A DNA stretch of 64,000 nt from Anatilimnocola aggregata (lineage in GTDB: Bacteria > Planctomycetota > Planctomycetia > Pirellulales > Pirellulaceae), in contig NZ_CP036274.1 of NCBI RefSeq assembly GCF_007747655.1, positions 2,728,001 through 2,792,000 of the forward strand, in the 5' to 3' direction. Below the pieces are notes generated by a model. That model had not been told where the DNA came from, searched no databases, and was given only the letters and a program-made list of their open reading frames with translations. Position 1 is the stretch's first letter. Every line of letters starts with the position of its first letter. The translations under genes and the position numbers were made by a program. This document shows, in pieces, positions 31,501 through 38,725 of the stretch.

Positions 31501-34500
31501 GTCACGATCATTGCTGCTACCGGCATCGGAGCTACTAACGCGATTGAGACGGAAGTTGCTTCGCTCGATGCCAGCGTTACTGCAGCCGGCAACATTCTGA
31601 TCGTGGAAGTCAGCAGCATCGACCTGTTCGATATCGATACGGCCGCCGGCTCGATCACGATTCAATCCGGCGGGACGATGACGGCGACGGACGTGCAGTC
31701 GAATACAGACTCCGACACAAACGACATCACTCTCACGACGACTGCGGGTGGGATTGGCGTGGGAACGATCGCGGCGGGTGTGGCCGGTGATGTGTTCCTG
31801 ACAGCGGCCACTGCGATTACCGATCTCGATGCCACGAACCCGGATATCACAGCTGACGATTTGGTCCTTCTCAGTACCACAGGTGTCGGTACGTTGGCCG
31901 ATCCGCTGGAAACAGTTAGCTCAAATCTCGAGGCGGTTGGCGGCACCGGTGGCGTGTTCATTGCCAACTCGGGCGACCTGACGGTCGGTGGAATTGACGC
32001 ACTGGTGATAGGCGTGAGTGCCACGGGAACCGGCATTGCGATCAGCACGATTGGCAACCTGGACGTGAGCGAAGACGTAATCGCCAGCGGCGCAGCTGCG
32101 GATGTGATGCTTTCCACCGTGGATCAGCTGGCCCTCACTCAAAACTTGACCGTGAACAGCGGGGTTACGGTGCAATCGACGGGTGGCAGTGTGACGCTCA
32201 ATGCGGGAGACGCGTTGGAGGTGGAGGCTGGGGGCAGCGTATCGGCTGGCACGTTCCTCACGCTCAACGTTGACCAAGGTGGGGTCGATCCTCTCAATGG
32301 TGCGACGGTTAATTTGTTCGGTTCGCTCACCGCCGCGAATGGCGATGTCACGGTCAACACTGGCAACGAGGCCGATACGGTGACGGTGTCGGGCACGGTT
32401 AGTGCGCTGGCAGGGAACATTGTGGTGAATCTGGGGACCGGCAACGACGTCTTCACCAGTGCCACGAATGGCACGACCGTCATTAACGCGGGCGCGGGAA
32501 CCTTCACGATCAACGCCGGTGACGGCAACGACACCATCACGACCGGCGACGCCACCTTTGCCGCGGCGATCACGGCGAGCCTGACGAACCTCAACGGTAA
32601 CGATGGGACCAATCCACTCAGCGATGGCAACGACACGTTCAATGTCCGGCCGCTCAGCACGACTCCGTTCGCGGTGCGCGGCGAACGGCCGCATCTGGTG
32701 CCGGTCGGCGACACATTGAACCTCGACTTCAGCACGATCGGCATGACGATTCCCACCTTGACGGTCGGCGCGGTCAACGGCGGTGGCTGGAGCTTCACAC
32801 CCTCGATGCTACTGCCGGTGAACTACAGCAGCATCGAGAAGGTGGTCACCACGCCGGCCGCCTCGGTCTACAACCTGATCATCCTGATGGACGACACGCT
32901 GCAACCGCTGGCCGATCGCCTCAAGAACAGCATCAACGGCGCCGCCGACGATGTGATCGACGTGCAGCGGATCGGCCCCACCGACTTGCAAGTGGAGGTG
33001 AATGGCGAGCAGGTCTTCCGCGGTGCCGACGCGGCGATCCGCACGCTGCAGATCCTGGGTTCGAACGACCAGGGAGACACGCTGCGAGTGAATGAAGATG
33101 CCATGCTCGGCCTGCCGCTCTTCGCAGGCGTACTCGGCGCGACGGCGGTGGCCGGTGGCCACGTCAGCCCGACGTTCACCAACCTGACTTCGCTGGCTGC
33201 GGTCCCCTTCCACTTCGATGGCGGCAACAACAGTGCGGGTGGCCCAGATGCTGCCGAGTTGTACCTGGTCGCCAGCCACGCGGTGGTCTCGACCTCCGAT
33301 AATCTGGATTCTACCCACAGTGGTAACATCGGCGTTGGTGCCGGGCCGCTCGCATTTGGCACCCCACGGTTCGCGCTCTCGTTCGAGAATGTGGAGCCGA
33401 TCTTATTCGTCGGAGCGGGTGGCTCGCTGACCAGCGACGCCAGCAGTTCCCCCGATAGCGACGTCACCAGCCTGACCATCAGTGATGCGGGGAGCACTTC
33501 GCTGATCGCAGCCAACCTCGGCAGTCTCACGTATGCCCCGACCACCTTCAGCGGCTTCAACTCGCTGGTGGTCCGCAGTGGTGGCGGAGCCGACACGATC
33601 GACCTCGTCGCGATCGATACGACCCCCGCCAACGGGGTTGTGCTCGACACCAGCGTGCTCCTCGATGCCGATAATCAACTCAGCACCGATCTTAGTGCCG
33701 ACAACATCATCGTTCGCAGTCTCCCCGCGCTCTCGGGTGTGGCCACGCTGCTGGGTGGTCAGGGGAGCGACACCTTCAGGCTCACCGACGACCTCGACGA
33801 CATTGCCGGCCCGGTGGAGGTGGACGGGGAAGGCCTCAACGTGGCGAACAATAACGACCAGTTGTTCCTCAACGATAGTGGCGACATGACGGCCGACCCG
33901 AACGTGCTGATTACCGCAGTCGTAGACACCGCCGACTACGTGGTGACGGGAGTCAACGCCAGCGGGGTGACGTTCCGCAACATCGACAGCTTCGATTACA
34001 CGGGAACGCAAGGGGGCGATACAATCGACGCCCGCTTCCGCCAGAATACGACGGACCCGCACGACTTGAACACCGTAGCGCTGCGTGGCTCTGGCGGTGC
34101 CGATCAGTTCCTGCTCTACACGTCGAACCAGCGCGGCGGGGTCGATCCGGAAGGTTTGGTCACGTCGCCAGTCACCAGTGGCGTGGGGACGATCAGCCTG
34201 TATGGCGATGCGGGGAACGATATCTTCGGTCAAACGCCCGATTTGAGCGATCTGGACGACACCGGCGCGATGGACGTGGGCCTGCTCGTGCCCGCCACGA
34301 CGCGGATGATTCGTCCGACCATCGCCGCGACCGCGGGGGGAAGCACCATCTTCATCGACGGTGGCGACCCGGTACCGCTGGTGAATCAGGTCGGCGATAC
34401 GGTAGGCGATGTGCTGAACCTCGACGTCTCGGGGGTGCCGAACAACACGGCGATGATCGTGGGAGCCGGTTCGTCGGGGAATGTCCTCAGTGCCAACACG

Positions 34501-35607
34501 GCCCCCTTCAGTTGGGTCAGCATCGAAGACATCAATCTGGTCGACAACGGCAAGCTGACGGGCGTGCAGATCGGCGACGTGTTCGGCCGCGGGACCACGG
34601 GGAACGACCTGATGCAGATCTCGGCCAATGCCACGGCCGCGCTTCCGCATCAGGTGCGGGTGCGCATCGGCGGCGCGATCATGAACTACAACGTGCCGGG
34701 CAAGGCCGTGCTGTACGGCGGCAACGGAGTCGACACGATGTCGCAGACCACGGCCAAGATCCCGGCCGTGTTCTATGGCGAAGCGGGCAACGATTCGCTG
34801 GCGGGGGGCTCGAACAACGACTGGCTGGTGGGTGGCGACGGGAACGATCAGATCACAGGTGGCGAAGGCCAGAACGTGATCTGGGGGGATAACGCGCCGA
34901 CGAATCCGGGCGACCCGACCCCGCAAGACTTCCAAGGGGCGAACGACGGTAACGACACGATCAGTTCGGGCAACGGAGCCGACGTGATCTATGCCGGCGG
35001 TGGCCACGACGTGGTGAACTCCGGTGGGGGCAACGACTACATCCATGCCGGGGCTGGTAACGACAGCGTCGATGCCGGGGCCGGAGACGACCGGGTGTAT
35101 GGCTACAGCGGCAACGATACGCTGCAAGGCAACACCGGCAACGATCTGCTGTCGGGCGGCGACGGCAACGATTGGCTGTTGGGAAGCGCGGGCAACGACG
35201 TGCTGATCGGTGGCACAGGTGCAGACACGCTCAATGGTGGCGACGGCAACGATCTACTAATCACCGGCGGATTGGCCGGCGGTGCCGAGAACAGCACCTG
35301 GACTTCGGCTCCCAACACGATGACCTATGCGGCGAACACCTACAGCGACCCAATGGATAACGACGCAGCCCTGCTCGCACTCCTGACGGCCTGGCAGGGG
35401 AACTCCAACGCCGCTGCACCACCGCCCGAAGTGCTTGCCCTGCTCCCCATCATCGCGCCCGACGGCTCCGACGACGACGCCTGGGGCGGCAACGGCAGCG
35501 ACCTCTTCAGCTGGGACGCCGCCGACATGGCCGACGAATCCCTCACCGCCCCCGGCCCCAACGACTTCAACAACCCCGCCACAGGACCAGACGTCCGACT
35601 GATCTAA
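22507..35607 (+). CDS. giant (4366 aa) LEPR-XLL exoprotein with beta-strand repeats and RTX tail
   Basis: Single 13.1-kb open frame. A basic leader carries the LEPR-XLL motif at about residues 29-43 (RRVFLEALEDRRLLAL). A concanavalin-like/jelly-roll segment follows (about 50-225). Two autotransporter-associated beta-strand repeats are near 423-468 and 1235-1280 (KSGPGTVTLTNANTYSGAT; KDGPGALILSGNNDYTGTT). A galactose-binding-like segment lies at about 940-1120. Beyond that comes a very long stretch of degenerate beta-helix-like repeats rich in Gly, Thr, Asn, Ser and Asp. The C-terminus (about 4069-4260) has RTX nonapeptides (GGDGNDQITGG, GAGNDSVDAG, GGTGADTLNGGDGNDLL) that bind calcium. Cysteine is very rare. 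No catalytic domain was recognised; an adhesive or surface-layer-like role is inference. Solitary, convergent with the haloperoxidase gene. Confidence 0.9.
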   Translation: MPNRNLRSLWSRFLGKQQRLKTKQRHQRRVFLEALEDRRLLALIASDGFEDYTAGAQLESSAGVGLNGGTGWTEAWNVADASRTGVTVVSGGLSYAGGGLSIQGGTQAMQYVATETSVTQFISRAIPAESGTVYLSFLYNNTVNADGTDDFLQVGFDSGALPNPRVSAIDENNLFTARSGTSTSGASNISSTTNTTYLLVLKAEKVSTSTTYNRVSLFVNPTTTSEPVTPSAVTTTNGGLGSAAFLAFRKARLEIGDTFLFDELRVGTSYADVVNNTSVQLDGANLTISDINSTGLDNQFSVSRSGNILSVSDTNHGFRSPPAGGTLSADNKTVMFDLSVTTINTITVNSSGGNDTVAISEFDGTAVGVTDLTINTGAGTDTVNINGAITVSGAVNVTTVNVNSLAAATVSTGTGLTITNTGTSSTLAGVISGSGAPLTKSGPGTVTLTNANTYSGATAVNGGTLLVDGSLAAASAVMVTSGTTLGGTGTVNGPISVATGGILAPGTSPGTLNVAGVTFTSGSNYNVEITGNSAALYDRLNNTGTVALGAGDATLNLSGAYLPVPGDWFTIVQGTVTGQFAGLPDGSLLFFNGQPLTIVYSSAVLAFDATPTIEGTAGSDGFEISLDASGNVVVTNGAVTIMTAPLANLTSLTINGGDGDDTLTIDYTGPGGEFALPITFNGQNQASPNPGDALAIVGGAFATATFNYINANNGSINLDGTMITYTGLEPLAFSGTADNMIFNLPVTHDQAVLEDDGTASNGMSRLRSANSTFEVTTFANPGVSLTINAGNGNDTISIAVDFDSGTGAGEFAASLVINGDVGTDIVRLLSVLGLGSATAAGNLTITAEDIVLAANISTDGSVATAAGNVQLNGRIYQDASLTIDTDGPAGDGSIVFNGPLFATDSASNSLNLNAGTLGDIDFLGTVSGTTFVEAGGVISGEAERYTNRSILSSGGVWKIAPTEVLPGDGAVSIANPTGGQFMQALPDSTSVGGASASGLQRTNPGLLYRMNITTPGVYRLFLRSETDTPTGNADSIYVDLVEFMNGAGGVADWYATPTASADQNFNSGNIWQGSGAFEATAPSTATPMTWNITTPGIYTLRIVPREDGAAVDKFIFQHTSVALPTGAGTAESMVVGPNLNIISAHDVTANSSIAAQSVIQAAGTGTTMLSGLVAASGAAGIDLTGTNFTITGGLSATNGPISIDHSGANSLDINTGAITTGAAGLTVSSATASTTGAIFSTISGTGGVTKDGPGALILSGNNDYTGTTTVSAGTLLVSGSTDAASAVTVAGGATLGGNGIVNGSVDAAETGISTLAPGANGVGKLTLGSTITFDSDAVFVVDINGSGIAGTDYDQLVVNGVATLANAPLVLNTTAAPTTGSTLTILDATSITGRFTHNGRVLEEGDTFHEDGVNYTISYVGGDVTLTEAGATPGINGTTGIDAFTIRKNGTNIAVLLGGTVVYAAPSPTNLFINGLAEADTLTVDYAFGGNFTTPISFDGGDPVVAPGDKLVINGGTFATAIFNFTDGNSGNVDLGGGQVISYAGLEPVDMTGSTITSLVFNLPDTDELVDDISTLGISGSDFVLTSTNGEHELTTVSTAGVISLAINGRQGDDSITVLASFSTYTGSLAIDGGLQNDTIVIDAALNLGDGAGASTGALSLTANTVDINAAISTANEGATGTITLGGDTVRTTSNISTDGAAVSIAATTGFILDGTVTIATELGGNNNAGSVSLTGPVSGNAAGRDLIISTNVIGAVAFNGGAVSLPVFGSAGGGSFINDLTINTSGGTAGGIAGVLTLTGNVTLASSNGSGDPAVFTYRGSDVAIANSLTIDTENGANGIPGTVDFGTNSNVFASAAGATLTINVNSGGGPGGNIIVGTIDNNGGANNFLGGLTVNTAGTSSQSGEMRLYGDVLVDGAISLSRRTVSMLSGLIRIDSKQSATGPGNPITLGGAGYAQVSGADFTVDSSTSAAGQNGGTLTIADAGLDTAGYPGQFLNDVTFITSGGIGGAAGTTTFQHQAINLNDNGVSDPASLAVIGGGNIIFSASGFTAIVIDTQSGTDGPGGSVDFGTSVISSSGSVRDLSINTSAGSGSGLNGGSVVLGTISNSGGGQFFNDITITSSGDGAGAAGTVTLGGNISLDNNGTGDPASFTVTGGGNIILGVAAASTITIDIESGNSTGVTDVGGVNFGTSAVSATNVNVNLAIDTSNVGTSSVGGNVTLAGFNSAGGNLVNDLTITADANGTRGDVSFTTAAVNLASGLNVAIADEISQSAAAPITTVSSVSMTARNTVSLNANVNAGASTISISANQDGAGSEGFTQASGTSIVTTNATATALVVRVNTAAGGTGGAALGLLEVGAAPGQITVNTTSTAGSGGAIIDNNAGVLNLSGGDAALLASGGIGSADAIEMNLTNVGFNNSTAGDVRLTELVGTGGFVVNAVVGVATSANTGGAAFLIASSPITFAVNTSATNITAQALESAATNTDNITVNSGVTVTATTGNVLFEAGDRIVIQSTGLVTATLGNVTFDSGFSDTDNDGLMDLSGGVSAVAGTVTLDLNAEAGPTSNATQTATSTITSVTLSLLTTGGGTGVFDLDAPTTNNVSNLIANVGGEVEYRDANSLTLGTGGNGITTSNDDATICVIAGNLTLSDNVNLGSGTLRLQTDAVGSGISQSAGTITASALGLRSGTGGINLPTATNDVDTLAGTTTGSFTFQDADGFTIGTVGIDGCFTPGVTGTSSGDLELCVLTGDITISDNIAAGGNTVRLQASTGNVVETLAATITAGTLGVRAGGGNVTLDNSNDVDNLAAFASGNVSVVNVGGVIIGTVGAGPCFTATTGVSTTAGTISVINNTSGNITISQAVSAGGANSVTLDANGATADLLVNASVNSAGGAISLTADNDVSFNATGDVASNNGAITITGDAGVPVGGAVTMDPDTAIDSGTGTIHVSATGNITLGDLTTTNATLLAVTITSTAGGVVDAGADVDTEITANAAGSRVTIIAATGIGATNAIETEVASLDASVTAAGNILIVEVSSIDLFDIDTAAGSITIQSGGTMTATDVQSNTDSDTNDITLTTTAGGIGVGTIAAGVAGDVFLTAATAITDLDATNPDITADDLVLLSTTGVGTLADPLETVSSNLEAVGGTGGVFIANSGDLTVGGIDALVIGVSATGTGIAISTIGNLDVSEDVIASGAAADVMLSTVDQLALTQNLTVNSGVTVQSTGGSVTLNAGDALEVEAGGSVSAGTFLTLNVDQGGVDPLNGATVNLFGSLTAANGDVTVNTGNEADTVTVSGTVSALAGNIVVNLGTGNDVFTSATNGTTVINAGAGTFTINAGDGNDTITTGDATFAAAITASLTNLNGNDGTNPLSDGNDTFNVRPLSTTPFAVRGERPHLVPVGDTLNLDFSTIGMTIPTLTVGAVNGGGWSFTPSMLLPVNYSSIEKVVTTPAASVYNLIILMDDTLQPLADRLKNSINGAADDVIDVQRIGPTDLQVEVNGEQVFRGADAAIRTLQILGSNDQGDTLRVNEDAMLGLPLFAGVLGATAVAGGHVSPTFTNLTSLAAVPFHFDGGNNSAGGPDAAELYLVASHAVVSTSDNLDSTHSGNIGVGAGPLAFGTPRFALSFENVEPILFVGAGGSLTSDASSSPDSDVTSLTISDAGSTSLIAANLGSLTYAPTTFSGFNSLVVRSGGGADTIDLVAIDTTPANGVVLDTSVLLDADNQLSTDLSADNIIVRSLPALSGVATLLGGQGSDTFRLTDDLDDIAGPVEVDGEGLNVANNNDQLFLNDSGDMTADPNVLITAVVDTADYVVTGVNASGVTFRNIDSFDYTGTQGGDTIDARFRQNTTDPHDLNTVALRGSGGADQFLLYTSNQRGGVDPEGLVTSPVTSGVGTISLYGDAGNDIFGQTPDLSDLDDTGAMDVGLLVPATTRMIRPTIAATAGGSTIFIDGGDPVPLVNQVGDTVGDVLNLDVSGVPNNTAMIVGAGSSGNVLSANTAPFSWVSIEDINLVDNGKLTGVQIGDVFGRGTTGNDLMQISANATAALPHQVRVRIGGAIMNYNVPGKAVLYGGNGVDTMSQTTAKIPAVFYGEAGNDSLAGGSNNDWLVGGDGNDQITGGEGQNVIWGDNAPTNPGDPTPQDFQGANDGNDTISSGNGADVIYAGGGHDVVNSGGGNDYIHAGAGNDSVDAGAGDDRVYGYSGNDTLQGNTGNDLLSGGDGNDWLLGSAGNDVLIGGTGADTLNGGDGNDLLITGGLAGGAENSTWTSAPNTMTYAANTYSDPMDNDAALLALLTAWQGNSNAAAPPPEVLALLPIIAPDGSDDDAWGGNGSDLFSWDAADMADESLTAPGPNDFNNPATGPDVRLI

Positions 35608-35771
35608 TCAGAATGACCGCCTGCCACGCACAAAGTTTCCGGGCTGGAAGTGACATATGGTCAATTGTTGTGGACGGTGAGGTTGAATTAGGCGGCGGCA
35701 TGGTCGAGTGGTACGCCGTCTTGGATGACGACGCCGCGCAAGACATCGGGAAGCCCTGTTCATCCAAACAG

Positions 35772-35809
35772 TTAACCACAACTCTGTTCGAAATTTGCCG
35801 AGCAGCTCA
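35772..35809 (+). repeat. IS right-end-like repeat, copy 2
   Basis: Partner of the 38-bp block at 16139-16176 (32 of 38 identical), lying in the 273-bp convergent gap between the giant exoprotein and haloperoxidase genes. No transposase codons could be recognised beside this copy, so it is likely a more eroded insertion scar. Confidence 0.45.
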
Positions 35810-35880
35810 ACCGCCGCAGCGGGCGGTCCGTTTGGAGAAATTCGTCGTAGCTATTGCCTGCTTACTTTCGGCCTTCAAAC

Positions 35881-38394
35881 TCAGCCCTTTTTCTGCAGGT
35901 CGGGGTTGAATTTAAACATGAGGTCGCCGGGGGAGTAGAAGAGAGAGTCGATGGCGTTGTCGTTGAAGACGGTAGTTAAGTTGAGATAGGTGTCGCCGTT
36001 GTTCTTGGGGGCTACTCCGCTGCCATCTTTGAGATTATTTACGCGATCGATATTCGAGTTCGCGGAGGTCCACTCAGCCATAATGTCGAGCAGGGCTGCT
36101 TCGTCGAGATCAAAGGCGGTCGTGCCGCCAATGAGGATGTCTTCGTTCCCCGCGCCACCACCGCCGTCGAGTGCATCGATGCCGAGACCGCCGATGAGAA
36201 GATCGCGGCCAAGACCGCCATAGATTTTGTCGCTGCCGACGCCGCCGAGGATGATGTCTTCGCCCTCGCCACCATCGACCACGTCGTTGCCCCCTTCGCC
36301 TCGCAGGATATCGTTACCGGCAAAGCCGCGAATGCGATTACCCAACGTGTTGCCAAAGAGCTTATCGTCAAAGGCTGAGCCGTCCAAATTGTCGATGAGT
36401 CCGGTCAATTGCAGAGTGTTATCTCCAACATCAGGTTGAACTTGCCCGGCACTGAGGGCGAGGTCAACTTCGACGGCTGCAGTCGCGAAGGAAAAATCGA
36501 GCGTGTCGGTGCCAGCTGAATCGGTGATGACGATGGCCGCGCCATGCGTGCCAATCTTGTAGACATCGTTGCCGGAGTCACCTTGCAGGTTGATGCTTCG
36601 ACCCGTCTGATTGCCCAGCAGATGGAACGAATCATTGCCCGCCTTGCCAGCGAGCGTGACGACTTCCACACCGGGCAGGTAGATAGTCGGGGATTGAGCA
36701 CCCAACGATAGTTCATCGCCATGCAAGCGGAGGAGTTCAGCCCGAGCGCTGCCTAGTACCACAACCGAGTCGCCATCTCCCGTGCCGCCGAGGACATCGA
36801 TCGTAAACGGAGTGGGTAAAGGACCGGCGTTGAGGTCGATGGTCAGCATATTCTGCTGCCCATTGCGGACATCGAGCACAATGTGTTCCATCTTGGCCAT
36901 GGGAACATTACAGAGCACTGTGCTGGTCGATTGATCGATGACTTGCACGTTAGCACCAACGCGCTTGATGAGCACGTTAGCATCGTCGGCCAAGGCAATG
37001 CTTTGCAAACCGCCGCCATTTTTGCGAACTGAGAGCACGGTCTCGGTGCCATCGATCGGGAGGAACAGTTTTTCGGTAACAAAGTCGGCAATACCACGCC
37101 CCTGCTGCTGGGCAAGCTGATTGTCGAAGTCCCAGTGCACACCAAGATAGATGCGGCTTTTGCCGTTCTCCCAGGCAGCCTGATCGTAGGAAGTGTAATT
37201 GCGGCTGAGACCGCCCCCTTCGTCCGAATGCAACGTGAACGGGAGCGCATCGTCGCCATAGAAGTTCTCAAGCACTTGGAACAGTGCCGCACCAAAGCCC
37301 GCATGCCCCGAGCCATAGGCTGGGAAGGGAGGCGTGAAATCGGGGATATTGTTCAGCGGATCGCCCGGCGCGCCCAGCGGCACCCAAGTGGGATCGCCAG
37401 TGGTGAGTGGATTATTGTCCTTGGCACCTTCGCGAATGGCCGAAACCGGACGCCAGAATTCGTAGCGATACTTGTAGTCCCAAATCACCACTCCGGCATC
37501 GGCCATGGCCACATTGCCGAGTGCAAAAAGGCGGGCATTCTCCACAACGTCGTTACCTTGAACCGCCGCGATGTCAGCCATGTTCTGGTTGTAGAGAACC
37601 AGCGGCGGCCCAAAGTTCTTGCGGTCGTAAGCCCAGAAGATGCCGATTTCAGTTTGGTCTGGAGTGCGAACGGTGCTATTGAGTGCGCCGTATTCCTTCA
37701 CTTCGTTATAGGCTGCAGCATATTCAGCCGAGGTCAACTTTGGCGGCGCGGGAATGTGATAGTCGTTGGTGGTGTTGATGATAAACGGAGTGACTTTGCC
37801 CCACGCGGGATCGAGGGCCATTTGTGGCGTGCCCAGGATGGTTGGATCGGGCCGCCAGTGGCCGACCGCCTTGTTCACTTTGTAGGCTTTCACCGCGTTC
37901 GAACCGTCTGCATCGCGCAGGCCCAACATCGCTTCTGCTGCGGCTTCACCGATGTACACGCCTTCGTCCTCTTCGGGACCATCCGTAATCGCATCAAGTT
38001 CATCCGCATACCAGCCATCCACGAGAGCCGATTTTTCGGGATACAGTTCTTTGATTACCGCGCTGGCAGCAGCGGCGACGGCAGCATCGATCGAAGCGGT
38101 CGACGACGCTTGCTCGGTGAGCAGGTAGGGGGTGTGCCCGTGATCGATGGCATTCACGGCATCGTAGATGGCCAGATGCACCATCGCATAAGCGCGGGAG
38201 GATCGCGTCGGTCCCATTTGGGCATTGTCCGTGCGGACCACTTCGTGCAGATACTCGTTCCACGTGAGCACCGCGTCGGCAGCGAACATCTCGCGCGGTT
38301 CCAGGGTTTCCAGGAACATCTTCCGACGAAGTTGCTTGACCTGAGACTTATGACTCTGCGATAGGGTGCTCTGGGCGCGCAAGTGATTCGCCAT
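35881..38394 (-). CDS. vanadium-dependent haloperoxidase fused to RTX calcium-binding C-terminus
   Basis: 837-aa exoprotein. The LEPR-XLL motif is at residues 22-40 (KMFLETLEPREMFAAD). The peroxidase domain (about 45-440) shows the vanadate pocket in order: K308-x6-R315-P316 in KYRYEFWRP, S362-G363-H364 in FPAYGSGHAGFG, and R414-x5-H420 in SRIYLGVHWDFDN. These equal Lys353, Arg360, Ser402/Gly403/His404, Arg490 and His496 of fungal vanadium chloroperoxidase; the usual Pro of PSGH is Gly here. Such enzymes oxidise halides with peroxide to hypohalous acid. Residues about 600-740 hold RTX repeats (GGEGEDIILGGVGSDKIYGG), then a C-terminal block (DEAALLDIMAEWTSANS) typical of planctomycete RTX exoproteins. 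ATG 38394 has GGAG upstream; the open frame begins at a TTG at 38493. Confidence 0.88.
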   Translation of the reverse strand: MANHLRAQSTLSQSHKSQVKQLRRKMFLETLEPREMFAADAVLTWNEYLHEVVRTDNAQMGPTRSSRAYAMVHLAIYDAVNAIDHGHTPYLLTEQASSTASIDAAVAAAASAVIKELYPEKSALVDGWYADELDAITDGPEEDEGVYIGEAAAEAMLGLRDADGSNAVKAYKVNKAVGHWRPDPTILGTPQMALDPAWGKVTPFIINTTNDYHIPAPPKLTSAEYAAAYNEVKEYGALNSTVRTPDQTEIGIFWAYDRKNFGPPLVLYNQNMADIAAVQGNDVVENARLFALGNVAMADAGVVIWDYKYRYEFWRPVSAIREGAKDNNPLTTGDPTWVPLGAPGDPLNNIPDFTPPFPAYGSGHAGFGAALFQVLENFYGDDALPFTLHSDEGGGLSRNYTSYDQAAWENGKSRIYLGVHWDFDNQLAQQQGRGIADFVTEKLFLPIDGTETVLSVRKNGGGLQSIALADDANVLIKRVGANVQVIDQSTSTVLCNVPMAKMEHIVLDVRNGQQNMLTIDLNAGPLPTPFTIDVLGGTGDGDSVVVLGSARAELLRLHGDELSLGAQSPTIYLPGVEVVTLAGKAGNDSFHLLGNQTGRSINLQGDSGNDVYKIGTHGAAIVITDSAGTDTLDFSFATAAVEVDLALSAGQVQPDVGDNTLQLTGLIDNLDGSAFDDKLFGNTLGNRIRGFAGNDILRGEGGNDVVDGGEGEDIILGGVGSDKIYGGLGRDLLIGGLGIDALDGGGGAGNEDILIGGTTAFDLDEAALLDIMAEWTSANSNIDRVNNLKDGSGVAPKNNGDTYLNLTTVFNDNAIDSLFYSPGDLMFKFNPDLQKKG

Positions 38395-38725
38395 CTGTTC
38401 CGCTCCACCAAGGGACTGCGAGGTTCCATGCGAAGAGGTTGCCAGCACATTCGTGCTGGCAAAGGAAGACGTCCGTGCGAAAATCTCCCTCAACGCTACA
38501 TAGGGGTATCAGCCTGCGTCAACAATTTGGCTCAGGAATTCCCGCATGCCGCGCTCGGTTTTAAACCGGCGGTTCCACTAGGACTAATTTCGCAGAGCTT
38601 GCCACTCGGGAAAGCTGCGCAAACAGAAAGAGCAAAGTCAGCGTGGTAAGACGTGCGCTCGCTGGCAACGCCAGCTACTGAACGTATTGACAGATTTGCT
38701 TAACGTCGTGGTACTTCGCGCTAGG
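38395..38725. other. intergenic region between nuoN and the haloperoxidase gene
   Basis: 331 bp between two minus-strand genes. It contains the haloperoxidase leader with a possible promoter (38497-38525). I found no gene and no obvious hairpin ending the upstream-lying haloperoxidase message or the nuo operon. Confidence 0.3.
38497..38525 (-). promoter_or_regulatory. possible sigma-70-type promoter for the haloperoxidase gene
   Basis: On the minus strand TTGTTG and TATGTA are separated by 17 bases, about 100 bp before the chosen ATG. Planctomycete promoter consensus is poorly known, so this is only a candidate. Confidence 0.25.

Noticed and set aside
33403-35127. 574-codon minus-strand frame opposite the giant exoprotein gene
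   Set aside because: Explained as a shadow of the Gly/Asp/Thr-rich repeats on the plus strand; the predicted protein is low-complexity with no domain.
34715-35290. Tandem GGCAACGA-type DNA repeats
   Set aside because: Fully explained by codons of the RTX nonapeptides of the giant exoprotein; not a CRISPR or satellite.
37135-38364. 409-codon plus-strand frame opposite the haloperoxidase gene
   Set aside because: The minus strand encodes a complete haloperoxidase active site; the plus frame shows no family.
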